A stretch of 20,231 nt of DNA from NCBI GenBank assembly GCA_031266255.1, contig JAISBK010000030.1, positions 1 through 20,231 of the forward strand. Direction: 5' to 3'. The DNA is from Treponema sp. GTDB lineage: Bacteria > Spirochaetota > Spirochaetia > Treponematales > Breznakiellaceae. Below are positions 14,901 to 20,207 of the stretch, one piece after another. Numbering within the stretch: position 1 is the stretch's first letter; every line of letters begins with the position of its first letter. The notes beneath the pieces are model-generated. The model was not told where the DNA came from, made no database searches, and saw only the letters and a program-made list of their open reading frames with translations. The translations under genes were made by a program, and so were the position numbers.

Positions 14901-16666
14901 TCATCCGGGGTGAGGATGGGATTCAGCACCTTGATCCTGCGGCAATGGGCCTCAGTCTCATCCAAGAGGTTCTCTTGAGGACCTACGAAGCTCGTCAGGG
15001 TCATCACGAGGTCTTCCCGGATGGAATCAATAGGCGGGTTCGTTACTTGCGCGAAGACCTGCTTAAAATACCCGTAGACCCGCTGACTCTTGTCAGAAAA
15101 GACCGCCAAGGGGGTGTCGGTTCCCATAGAACTGGTCGGTTCTTGGCCGGTTTCCATCATGGGGATAAGGAGCCGTTCCTGGTCTTCTCGGGTATAACCT
15201 GCGGCCCACTCCATGAACAGGGTCTGTCCTGGGGACAAAGCCGGGGAAAGCTCCGGGGCTTCGGTTTGCGGTAGCGTGATGATCTGCTTGGTCCAGGCGG
15301 AATAGGGTTTTTTCTGGTACACCTCCTGTTTGGCCTCCGCATCAGGGATGATCCGTCCCTCTTTGAGGTCCACAAGGAGCAGTTTTCCAGGGAGAAGCCG
15401 TCCTTTATAGACCACTTCAGCAGGATCAAAATCTTGTACACCGGTTTCAGAGGCCATCACGATGAGATCATCTTTAGTAATGGTGTACCGGGACGGCCGC
15501 AGACCATTCCGATCCAGCGTACCTCCCACATACCGGCCATCACAGAATACCAGGGAGGCAGGGCCATCCCAAGGCTCCATCATACAGGCATGGTATGCAT
15601 AAAAGTCCTTGAGACCCTGGGGAATGGGGTTCTTGTCGTTCCAAGATTCAGGGATCAGCATCATCAGGGCATGGGGGAGGCTCCGGCCTGACATGACCAA
15701 CAGTTCAAGCACATTGTCGAAACTGGCGGAGTCACTCTTGTCCGGTTCAATCACCGGCAGCAGATCCTGAAGGTCCGGGCCAAACCGGGGATGAGCGAAG
15801 AGGGCTTGTCGTGCCTGCATCCAGAAACGGTTTCCCTTAACCGTGTTAATTTCGCCGTTATGAGCCACTAGGCGAAAGGGCTGGGCCAGGGGCCAGTTGG
15901 GGAAGGTATTAGTGGAAAACCGGGAATGAACCAGGGCTACCGCACTCTTCAGGGCTTCATCTTGGAGTTCAGGGTAATAGGTTTTAAGCTGAGTAGGCAT
16001 AAGCATACCCTTATACACGATGATCCGGGAAGAAAGGGAGGGGAAGTACACGGATCCTCCACGCGGGTGTGCAGCCAGGACCTTCTCCAGTTTTTTCCGA
16101 AAGAGATAGAGCTTGAATTCAAGATCGGTAACCCCTTCCCCTGGAATCGGAGCTTGCGTTTCCGCATCCTGGGGTATGAGCACGAGCTGCTTCACCACTG
16201 GCTCTACGGATCGGGCAATTGCGCCTGCGGCATCTCCGGTAAGCGGTACGTCCCGCCACAAGGGGGTCTTAAACCCGGTATGATCCGCGATTTCTGCTAT
16301 AAGGTCCAGGATCCGGGAGTGGTGTTCGGTTGCGGCAGCATGGGTTTCAGGGCCGGGAAGAAAGGCCAAACCAGTACCGTATGTTCCAGCCGGTGGAAGA
16401 TCAGGAATCACCTTTTTATAGTAATCATGGGGAATCTGCACGAGGATCCCGGAACCGTCGCCGGTCTTGTTGTCCGCGCTTTCCGCTCCCCGGTGTTCCA
16501 TCCGTTCCAAAACAGCAAGGCCCCGTTGGACAATACTATGGGAAGCACGCCCCTTAATATCCGCAACGAATCCTATGCCGCAAGAATCATGTTCATCTTC
16601 CTGCCGGTATAGGCCCTGATCCAAAAATTGGGGGCGCTGATCTGCCCCCTCCCCGTATTCACCCAT
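11975..16666 (-). CDS. gltB: Glutamate synthase large (alpha) subunit
   Basis: A 1563-residue GOGAT alpha subunit, making glutamate from glutamine and 2-oxoglutarate in the cytoplasm. I choose the ATG at 16664-16666, which has AGAAGGAG six bases upstream, over the ATG nine codons earlier. The class II glutaminase domain begins at Cys29 in HDSCGIGF, implying removal of a 28-residue propeptide. The central and FMN-binding synthase domains follow, with GEGGENPERF, the GAKPGEGGQLPG loop, and SGYDGGTGASP. Cys1169, Cys1175 and Cys1180 (C-x5-C-x4-C) form the 3Fe-4S site with the spacing seen in E. coli GltB. The C-terminal GXGXG beta-helix is clear (GATSGELYAAGVAGERF; GGRLIVLGKVGRNFAAGMSGG). All domains are intact. 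No gltD is adjacent on either side, so the electron donor partner is encoded elsewhere or the enzyme uses ferredoxin. Confidence 0.97.
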   Translation of the reverse strand: MGEYGEGADQRPQFLDQGLYRQEDEHDSCGIGFVADIKGRASHSIVQRGLAVLERMEHRGAESADNKTGDGSGILVQIPHDYYKKVIPDLPPAGTYGTGLAFLPGPETHAAATEHHSRILDLIAEIADHTGFKTPLWRDVPLTGDAAGAIARSVEPVVKQLVLIPQDAETQAPIPGEGVTDLEFKLYLFRKKLEKVLAAHPRGGSVYFPSLSSRIIVYKGMLMPTQLKTYYPELQDEALKSAVALVHSRFSTNTFPNWPLAQPFRLVAHNGEINTVKGNRFWMQARQALFAHPRFGPDLQDLLPVIEPDKSDSASFDNVLELLVMSGRSLPHALMMLIPESWNDKNPIPQGLKDFYAYHACMMEPWDGPASLVFCDGRYVGGTLDRNGLRPSRYTITKDDLIVMASETGVQDFDPAEVVYKGRLLPGKLLLVDLKEGRIIPDAEAKQEVYQKKPYSAWTKQIITLPQTEAPELSPALSPGQTLFMEWAAGYTREDQERLLIPMMETGQEPTSSMGTDTPLAVFSDKSQRVYGYFKQVFAQVTNPPIDSIREDLVMTLTSFVGPQENLLDETEAHCRRIKVLNPILTPDDLARLKALKPEVFSARTLDATFYIASTGIPAASTLESTLDRLVTEAIKAVREGASLVILSDRASLVPEAGRCAVPTLLAVGAVHHGLIREGLRMRGSIIIESAEPREIMHFALLFGYGADLIVPYGALASIALICQGPEGKRVGDFAHAGKQYLKGLQKAMLKVMSKMGTSTLRSYRGAQVFEAVGLGEKVIATCFPGTVNRINGAGFPELEAEAVAVYQAAREAYAKTEGRVSESDPVAGLLPGVGQYRWRKNGENHAWNPETIHLLQWAVRTGDFAKFKQFSGSVNTLNQNPHVIRGLLDFAPVGTVPGGPTDPVPLEEVESVQAIMKRFTTGAMSFGSISREAHETIATAMNSIKGRSNSGEGGENPERFPVRSDGTWTRSAIKQVASGRFGVTSEYLANAEELQIKIAQGAKPGEGGQLPGHKVDALIAKTRYSTPGVTLISPPPHHDIYSIEDLAELIFDLKNANPLARISVKLVSESGVGTIAAGVAKAHADNILISGYDGGTGASPQSSIRHAGLPWEIGLAETHQVLVRNGLRGRVRLQTDGQLKTGRDMVIAGMLGAEEFGFGTATLIVLGCVMMRKCHENTCPMGLATQDPALRARFSGKSEYLINYFRFVAEETREIMASLGFRHFDELIGRPDFLQQRPSGKPKSAAVDLSRLLYKAEGPADLPGGKETHCVQDQIHRIKNVLDRKLIDQCLAALDKKIPTALQFPIRNTDRAVGAMLSYEVSKRFGGQGLPENFVTVDFSGSAGQSFGAFLAKGITFRLAGDTNDYLGKGLSGGRIVVAPPAGSSFKTEENIIVGNTVLYGATSGELYAAGVAGERFCVRNSGAIAVVEGAGDHCAEYMTGGRLIVLGKVGRNFAAGMSGGIAYVLNRDGNFEFFLNKGMVELSGLDNEEDAGFVKDTIMKHIYWTGSAYAKAILEHWADFRPRFIKVLPVEYKWALQQMKLAELDRKLFEIREKEDLTERA

Positions 16667-16708
16667 GATTGGCTCCTTCTCATAATACAGCAATTACCAT
16701 TTTTCCCT

Positions 16709-16738
16709 AGTATGCCACGATAAAGGATCAGTATGCAA
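16709..16738 (-). promoter_or_regulatory. Candidate gltB promoter (extended -10)
   Basis: The minus strand carries TTGCAT (16738-16733), an 18-base spacer, then CATACT (16714-16709) preceded by TGG, which fits an extended -10. The leader to the ATG at 16666 would be about 35 bases. Both hexamers are imperfect. I saw no sigma54 -24/-12 pair in this gap. Confidence 0.35.
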
Positions 16739-16752
16739 TAACCTGTATAAAT

Positions 16753-16768
16753 TGAGCAGCAATGCTCA
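16753..16768. repeat. 16-bp dyad between gltB and the toxin-antitoxin genes
   Basis: TGAGCA-GCAA-TGCTCA is a perfect 6-bp stem with a 4-base loop. It lies 60 bases beyond the antitoxin stop and about 90 bases upstream of gltB. On the minus strand it is followed by ATTTAT, so it may be a weak terminator for the toxin-antitoxin operon. An operator upstream of the gltB promoter is the alternative. Confidence 0.4.
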
Positions 16769-16827
16769 GTTTAGAAAGCGGACCGGGGTCAGGTGTGTAT
16801 TTACCATTTTGGTACATCCGCGTTGGC

Positions 16828-17049
16828 CTACGCCTCAGTACCCGCCAACTCATGTGCTACCAGGGTATGAATAATTTTCGTGGGTGTCGTATGCCCCGCC
16901 TCCGCCTTGGCGCGGAGCCACTCGGCGGAAAAATCGTCCACAACCACCATACGCACCGGGTGGCGGGACTTGGCGGGGTCAACATCGGGCGGATTACGCG
17001 TAATTTCGTCTTCGAGGGCATCGTATTCAGCTTCGGTTAGTCTTGACAT
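16828..17049 (-). CDS. CopG/BrnA-like antitoxin
   Basis: A 73-residue small protein. The first 24 residues (MSRLTEAEYDALEDEITRN, then PPDVD) are a helical leader with a proline turn. They are followed by a basic strand HPVRMVVVDDF and two helices (SAEWLRAKAEAGH, PTKIIHTLVAHELA) arranged like a ribbon-helix-helix DNA-binding domain. It lies 53 bases downstream of a BrnT-like toxin gene in the same direction, with its own AGGAG seven bases before the ATG. That points to an antitoxin and autorepressor. The unusual feature is that its first 24 residues are nearly the same as those of the toxin (20 of 24 identical). The toxin-antitoxin role is inferred from size, fold pattern and pairing. It could also be a solitary small regulator. 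Confidence 0.65.
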   Translation of the reverse strand: MSRLTEAEYDALEDEITRNPPDVDPAKSRHPVRMVVVDDFSAEWLRAKAEAGHTTPTKIIHTLVAHELAGTEA

Positions 17050-17057
17050 GGGTTTCT
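16978..17057 (-). repeat. 80-bp direct repeat, copy A (antitoxin 5' end)
   Basis: This segment matches 17391-17470 at 74 of 80 positions by hand count. It covers the end of the ribosome binding region, the ATG and the first 24 codons. Third-position and other substitutions are few, so the duplication is recent or maintained by gene conversion. Confidence 0.9.
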
Positions 17058-17064
17058 CCTATGG

Positions 17065-17070
17065 ATTATA
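17065..17070 (-). promoter_or_regulatory. Possible internal promoter -10 for the antitoxin gene
   Basis: The minus strand reads TATAAT between the toxin stop and the antitoxin start, with TTGTTT 16 bases upstream as a poor -35. It would leave a leader of only about nine bases, just enough for the AGGAG site. A separate antitoxin promoter would be useful, since the toxin gene comes first, but this is speculative. Confidence 0.35.
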
Positions 17071-17083
17071 AGCAATGACTTTA

Positions 17084-17127
17084 TTTAAACAAACAATTGT
17101 ATTTAATTAAGCAAACGATTGTATTTA
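17084..17127 (-). repeat. Imperfect 22-bp tandem duplication at the toxin gene 3' end
   Basis: Two adjacent 22-bp units match at 19 positions on the minus strand. The shared core is AAACAATTGTATTTA (17091-17105) and AAACGATTGTATTTA (17113-17127) on the plus strand. The duplication spans the toxin stop codon (17103-17105), so the last residues of the toxin come from one copy and the stop from the junction. Confidence 0.6.
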
Positions 17128-17462
17128 TTCTGGCACTTCATGGCGTGGAAGATGAGGTAAGTGCGCTCATCTATCTCATGATAGACGATTTCGATCAGAT
17201 TTCCCGCCCGATCAACGCCCAGCCGCAAGTATTTATCCTTGTAGTTCACCCCCTCTATTGGTCCGTTGTACAGAGGTGACCGGAAGGCGTGCAGAATGTC
17301 CTCCTTGCTGAGATAGTGTCTAAATGCGGACTTGTTAAACTCGGCAACAATTTCATCCATGTTTCGAATATACTCCCGCCGTCTTTCCCGGTCAACATCG
17401 GGCGGATTGCGCGTAATTTTGTCTTCGAGGGTTTCGTATTCAGCTTTGGTTAGTCTTGACAT
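17103..17462 (-). CDS. BrnT-like (RelE-superfamily) toxin with antitoxin-like N-terminus
   Basis: A 119-residue protein from the ATG at 17460-17462 (MSRLTKAEYETLEDKITRN). The frame stays open to an ATG at 17492, but homology with the antitoxin supports the inner start, although its ribosome binding site (AAGAAACC) is weak. Residues 1-24 duplicate the antitoxin leader. Residues about 55-119 form a small alpha-beta domain: SKEDILHAFRSPLYNG, then YLRLGVDRAGNLIEIVYHE, then YLIFHAMKCQNKYNRLL. This has the strand pattern and the terminal H-A-M-x6-Y of BrnT-like ribonuclease toxins. Catalytic residues cannot be fixed by eye. Order is toxin first, antitoxin second. An alternative is an uncharacterised two-gene family unrelated to RNase activity. 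Confidence 0.55.
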   Translation of the reverse strand: MSRLTKAEYETLEDKITRNPPDVDRERRREYIRNMDEIVAEFNKSAFRHYLSKEDILHAFRSPLYNGPIEGVNYKDKYLRLGVDRAGNLIEIVYHEIDERTYLIFHAMKCQNKYNRLLN

Positions 17463-17470
17463 AGGTTTCT
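17391..17470 (-). repeat. 80-bp direct repeat, copy B (toxin 5' end)
   Basis: Second copy of the 80-bp block, covering the toxin ATG and its first 24 codons. The repeat stops sharply after the NPPDVD codons, where the two proteins diverge. The ribosome binding site is degraded here (CAAGAAACC against GGAGAAACC in copy A), which would lower toxin translation relative to antitoxin. Confidence 0.9.
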
Positions 17471-17516
17471 TGGTGCCAGGGGCCTTTTGCATTTCCTGTA
17501 ACGGCGTATTCCGTTT

Positions 17517-17545
17517 TTGACAATACGTAATTTACGTAATATATT
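17517..17545 (+). promoter_or_regulatory. hicB promoter with palindromic operator in the spacer
   Basis: TTGACA (17517-17522), a 17-base spacer, and TATATT (17540-17545) form a near-consensus sigma70 promoter 40 bases before the hicB start. The spacer holds two TACGTA palindromes (17524-17529 and 17533-17538) nine bases apart, the second extended to TTACGTAA. HicB proteins with ribbon-helix-helix tails repress their own promoters, so these are likely operator half-elements. The site also lies upstream of the divergent toxin gene. Confidence 0.75.
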
Positions 17546-17584
17546 AATACGAGAGACACAAGGTGAATAGGAGCATATAACCGT

Positions 17585-17956
17585 ATGGAGTATGTTTATC
17601 CCGTAATTTTTCACAAAAATGAAGATGGAAGTTATGCTATTAGCTATCCTGATCTGCCCGGTTGTATCAGTGAAGGGAAGAGTCTCGGCAATGCCCTGTA
17701 TATGGCTCAGTCAGCGTTAGCCCAGTGGATAAGCTATCTCATCGACAAGAAGCAGGAGATACCTTCAGCCTCATCTGTTCAAGCGGTGAAAACGTCTAAT
17801 GGAGATTTTGTGAATCTCATCTGCGCGGAGGTGAAGGATAGCCGGGCAGTTAAACGGACGGTCAGTATCCCCAAATGGATGGACGATAAGGCGGTGCAGT
17901 CCGGTTTGAGCCTGTCCAGGGTCTTACAGGATGCTTTGAATGAGAAGCTGGCATAA
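17585..17956 (+). CDS. hicB: HicB-family antitoxin, no adjacent HicA
   Basis: A 123-residue antitoxin. The N-terminal partial RNase H-like fold is typical: YPVIFHKNEDGSYAISYPDL, PGC at residues 25-27, then GKSLGNALYMAQSALAQWI. The C-terminal ribbon-helix-helix reads VKRTVSIPKWMDDKAVQSG, then LSLSRVLQDALNEKL, giving DNA binding. An AGGAG lies 11 bases before the ATG, slightly far. HicB normally neutralises the HicA mRNA interferase through a complex and represses the operon. No HicA-like frame (about 60-80 residues with a GSH motif) is found upstream or downstream; the next gene is a convergent membrane protein. It is therefore an orphan here, perhaps acting as a regulator only, or partnered in trans. 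Confidence 0.88.
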   Translation: MEYVYPVIFHKNEDGSYAISYPDLPGCISEGKSLGNALYMAQSALAQWISYLIDKKQEIPSASSVQAVKTSNGDFVNLICAEVKDSRAVKRTVSIPKWMDDKAVQSGLSLSRVLQDALNEKLA

Positions 17957-17995
17957 AGTAGCATAAGGTGTCCATGATGAATTGATGCAAAAACA

Positions 17996-18033
17996 AGGCG
18001 GGGCCGTGTGCGTCTGCGCACAAGACCTCGCCT
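17996..18033 (-). terminator. Intrinsic terminator of the DUF4234 gene, possibly bidirectional
   Basis: A 17-bp stem with one G-U pair and two mismatches encloses a four-base loop. The inner six pairs (TGTGCG/CGCACA) are perfect. On the minus strand the stem is followed by TGTTTTTG, a T-run that makes it an intrinsic terminator for the gene ending at 18086. It lies between convergent genes, so it may also stop hicB transcripts, although the plus side lacks a T-run. Confidence 0.75.
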
Positions 18034-18041
18034 GATCTGGT

Positions 18042-18057
18042 TTCTGGTTGACCAGAA
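18042..18057. repeat. 16-bp near-palindrome between convergent genes
   Basis: TTCTGGT-TG-ACCAGAA is a perfect 7-bp inverted repeat with a two-base centre. It sits between the terminator hairpin and the DUF4234 stop. Two bases are too few for a stable hairpin loop without losing a pair, so a protein site or an auxiliary terminator stem are both possible. Confidence 0.5.
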
Positions 18058-18085
18058 CGAGTAAATGCCCAAGGTGATCTTCTTA

Positions 18086-18484
18086 CTAAGCGGCAACAAC
18101 CTCATAGGTTTTGTTGTATTCATCTGCCAAGGCATTTGTATTTTTAAATACAATATGCAGTGCTATGAATGGACCAACAACTATCAACGCCCCTAACAAA
18201 AACCACAATAAAACCGTACCACCACCTTCTTTAAAAGTAAGGTTGTACCGTTTGGCATTATCCTGCAAGCGGTCTCCCACCGCGTATAACCAGACCAAAT
18301 CATAAATACCAAAGGTGATGAGTCCAAAAAAGACAAAAGCCAAAAAGCCCCGGGTCTTTTTCCCATCTCCCTCACATATCAAATTCATATCTCTTGCCAG
18401 AACATGAATTCTCCACAAACCATATATCCCACCTGTAATCATTGACAATAGGATATAGGATGCCAAACCTCTTTTCTTTACCAT
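18086..18484 (-). CDS. Small DUF4234-type membrane protein
   Basis: A 132-residue inner-membrane protein with the DUF4234 pattern. The N-terminal basic KKR is followed by a TM segment ending in a GIYGLWRIHVLARDMN-type amphipathic helix. A second, similar unit is GFLAFVFFGLITFGIYDLVW with a following charged helix (GDRLQDNAKRYN). A third TM (LLWFLLGALIVVGPFIALHI) precedes a NTNALADEYN tail. The ATG at 18482-18484 has AAAGGAG seven bases upstream. Members of this family are uncharacterised, and nothing next to it suggests a role. It is monocistronic and ends at the terminator at 17996-18033. Confidence 0.85.
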   Translation of the reverse strand: MVKKRGLASYILLSMITGGIYGLWRIHVLARDMNLICEGDGKKTRGFLAFVFFGLITFGIYDLVWLYAVGDRLQDNAKRYNLTFKEGGGTVLLWFLLGALIVVGPFIALHIVFKNTNALADEYNKTYEVVAA

Positions 18485-18517
18485 CTTCTGCTCCTTTACA
18501 CTGGTAACAACGTTTTT

Positions 18518-18523
18518 GTTATA
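18518..18523 (-). promoter_or_regulatory. Possible -10 box for the DUF4234 gene
   Basis: The minus strand reads TATAAC, one mismatch from consensus, 33 bases before the start codon. The -35 position is AT-rich without a good hexamer. Upstream, two GTATAC palindromes (18549-18554 and 18566-18571) lie 17 bases apart around a GAATTC, which could be paired operator sites. Confidence 0.35.
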
Positions 18524-18661
18524 CGTTTAGATTTCATTTTTTAATGCCGTATACGCCCGAATTCTGTATACTGAATATCCTAATCCTCTGAAGCCTGAGC
18601 CATGCTTACCCTGTGAAAAACTATGTCATATCCGCCTCTCGTATCTTTTATCTAGATATTT

Positions 18662-18682
18662 GAACGCGCCTTCGGCGCGTTC
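18662..18682. repeat. Perfect 9-bp GC-rich hairpin
   Basis: GAACGCGCC and GGCGCGTTC pair perfectly around a three-base loop. It lies about 120 bases beyond the stop of the lipoprotein gene and is the most stable stem in this gap. No T-run follows on either strand. Confidence 0.7.
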
Positions 18683-18803
18683 CCTGCAATCTGGTGCTGA
18701 TTGGTCACCCAATCCGGCGCCCGATGCGGCTTTACGGTGCCGCAACTGCACCCGCTTTTCTTAACCGGCTCGTATCCAATGTAAGGCCGGGTTATGTTAT
18801 CCG

Positions 18804-20207
18804 CTAAAACTGGCGTATGGCACGGACCAAATGTTCACTCCTATTCTCGCCGCCAAAAGGGTAAGCGTCGCCTTGTGATCCATCGTTGAATTGCTGAGCC
18901 CATACATAGCCGTTATTGTTCACAGACGAAGACCAATACCAATCCCCCTTAAAACTGCCAATCCCCGCCTCTTTCAAATACACAAACATGAGATTTAATT
19001 CGCCTTTGCTCGGCAAAAACCAGTCGTCATACCCGCCTGACGTAAGGTTGTCGCATACCATTGCCGCACGAAAACTCACCCCGTTATTGAGCGAATAATT
19101 AACTATAGCCTGGGTATTCTGTTTTCCGGCCCCTATAGAGACATTTGTTCCCTTTAAATCAGAAGTTTTGGACACAGCGCTCCAGGCGATTTTTGCCCCC
19201 TCCGTAGAGGCGGGCGCGGCTTCCAGATAGCGCCAGCCGTCCGAAGCGGAAGGATTGACATAGAAGATGATGCCGCCCGCGGGCCCCTTGTCCCCCACCT
19301 TGTAGACAACCGATGGATTTATCGGCGCGGCTGCCAGAATCACCCTGGGTTCGTTGTCGTAGAAGGTCAATCCCCCGGCAGGCCCATTCTTCCCAACCGT
19401 ATAGGTCTGGGTCGTCGGCGCTGCCTGGGAAACCGGAGGGGGATCATTGTCATAGAACACAAAGCCGCCCGCGGGGCCTCTCTGTCCAATCTTGTAGTCC
19501 GCAGCCGGAGGAGCAGGCTGCGCCGCCGCGCTTGCCGGAGCCACTCCGGCTGGAACCGTCGGACTTGTACTCCGGGCAGCGCTCCCCTGAGATTCGCCAC
19601 CATACCCCGTCGCCTGGCTCCGCACCAGCGCTGCAATCGTGGGGCCGTCGGGAATATTCCGGTTAAACTGGCCTTCAATCTGGGCGCTCTGTACGCTCAA
19701 GGCTCGGACCCGCAGACGGTACAAGTCGCCTATCCGGGAAACCGCGCCGGAAATGATGCTCTGCGCGCCCAGCATCTGCCCGATGCTTTGGGCGGACTCG
19801 TCGCTCACTTCTCCGGACGCATGGAATTCCAGTTCCGCCCGAATTGTGTTGAGCTGCTGCCGGTCCACCACGGAAAAAACCCGGTCGTTCACGGTGTTGG
19901 CTATAAGTTCGTCGATAATATACTCCGACAGGGCCGGAAACTCCGACTGGACGTTGAGGACCACCAGCTTGTTCCCCTTGGGAAGCCGCTGGTTGAGGTA
20001 ATCCGACGCCGCCCGGATTGCCGCGTCCAACTCGTCCGCCGGGCCGACGGATTGCGCGGAGACGGGAACCAGCATAGGGGCGTCCATCTTACCTGCCGGG
20101 GGTTGAGTGGAGACAGGGGCCGGGCTGCCGCCGCAGGCTGAAAGAACGGCGCAGAGCAAGGCCCATCCAACCGTCATACAAAAAAACCGTACTTTAATGC
20201 TTTTCAT
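18804..20207 (-). CDS. Lipoprotein with CsgG/LpoB-like domain, three GPAGG repeats and DUF1566-like C-terminus
   Basis: A 467-residue predicted lipoprotein. The signal peptide ends in LSAC with lipidation at Cys25. Residues about 58-190 resemble the CsgG/LpoB-type domain seen in many spirochaetal lipoproteins (LVVLNVQSEFPALSEYIIDE; FSVVDRQQLNTIRAELEF; GQMLGAQSIISGAVSRIG). A Pro/Ala/Ser-rich linker follows. A 17-residue motif of the type YKxGxxGPAGGxxFYDN then occurs three times, at 238-254, 269-285 and 302-318. The last copy leads into a DUF1566-like domain with DGWRYLEAAP, YDDWFLPSKGELNLMF, WYWSSS and the terminal LVRAIRQF. The ATG at 20205-20207 has AAAAGGAG five bases upstream. It is likely anchored to a membrane facing the periplasm or outside. 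The function is unknown; surface recognition or envelope assembly are guesses. Confidence 0.85.
   Translation of the reverse strand: MKSIKVRFFCMTVGWALLCAVLSACGGSPAPVSTQPPAGKMDAPMLVPVSAQSVGPADELDAAIRAASDYLNQRLPKGNKLVVLNVQSEFPALSEYIIDELIANTVNDRVFSVVDRQQLNTIRAELEFHASGEVSDESAQSIGQMLGAQSIISGAVSRIGDLYRLRVRALSVQSAQIEGQFNRNIPDGPTIAALVRSQATGYGGESQGSAARSTSPTVPAGVAPASAAAQPAPPAADYKIGQRGPAGGFVFYDNDPPPVSQAAPTTQTYTVGKNGPAGGLTFYDNEPRVILAAAPINPSVVYKVGDKGPAGGIIFYVNPSASDGWRYLEAAPASTEGAKIAWSAVSKTSDLKGTNVSIGAGKQNTQAIVNYSLNNGVSFRAAMVCDNLTSGGYDDWFLPSKGELNLMFVYLKEAGIGSFKGDWYWSSSVNNNGYVWAQQFNDGSQGDAYPFGGENRSEHLVRAIRQF

Larger units (their letters stand above)
18485..18803. other. Non-coding gap with a cluster of inverted repeats
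   Basis: There is no plausible gene in this 319-base gap. The right part holds a chain of hairpins. GAACGCGCC-TTC-GGCGCGTTC (18662-18682) is a perfect 9-bp stem. GATTGG-TCAC-CCAATC is at 18699-18714. GCGGC/GCCGC (18726-18743) is next, and GGTGC/GCACC (18693-18697 and 18748-18752) encloses the previous two. A bulged AACCGGC/GCCGGGTT stem is at 18763-18793. None has a T-run, so they are not standard terminators, although the first could still end transcription of the lipoprotein gene. Confidence 0.5.

Noticed and set aside
16667..16760. Sigma54 promoter upstream of gltB
   Set aside because: No GG/GC pair at -24/-12 spacing; a weak sigma70-type extended -10 fits better.
16762..17040. Plus-strand frame opposite the antitoxin
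   Set aside because: The minus-strand gene has a strong ribosome binding site and a recognisable fold pattern; the plus frame has neither.
17957..18085. HicA gene downstream of hicB
   Set aside because: The gap holds only the terminator hairpin and a near-palindrome; no frame long enough with the HicA GSH motif.
18541..18800. Integron attC site beside the small accessory genes
   Set aside because: Small genes and hairpins suggested a cassette array, but no GTTRRRY/RYYYAAC core pair could be found at suitable positions.
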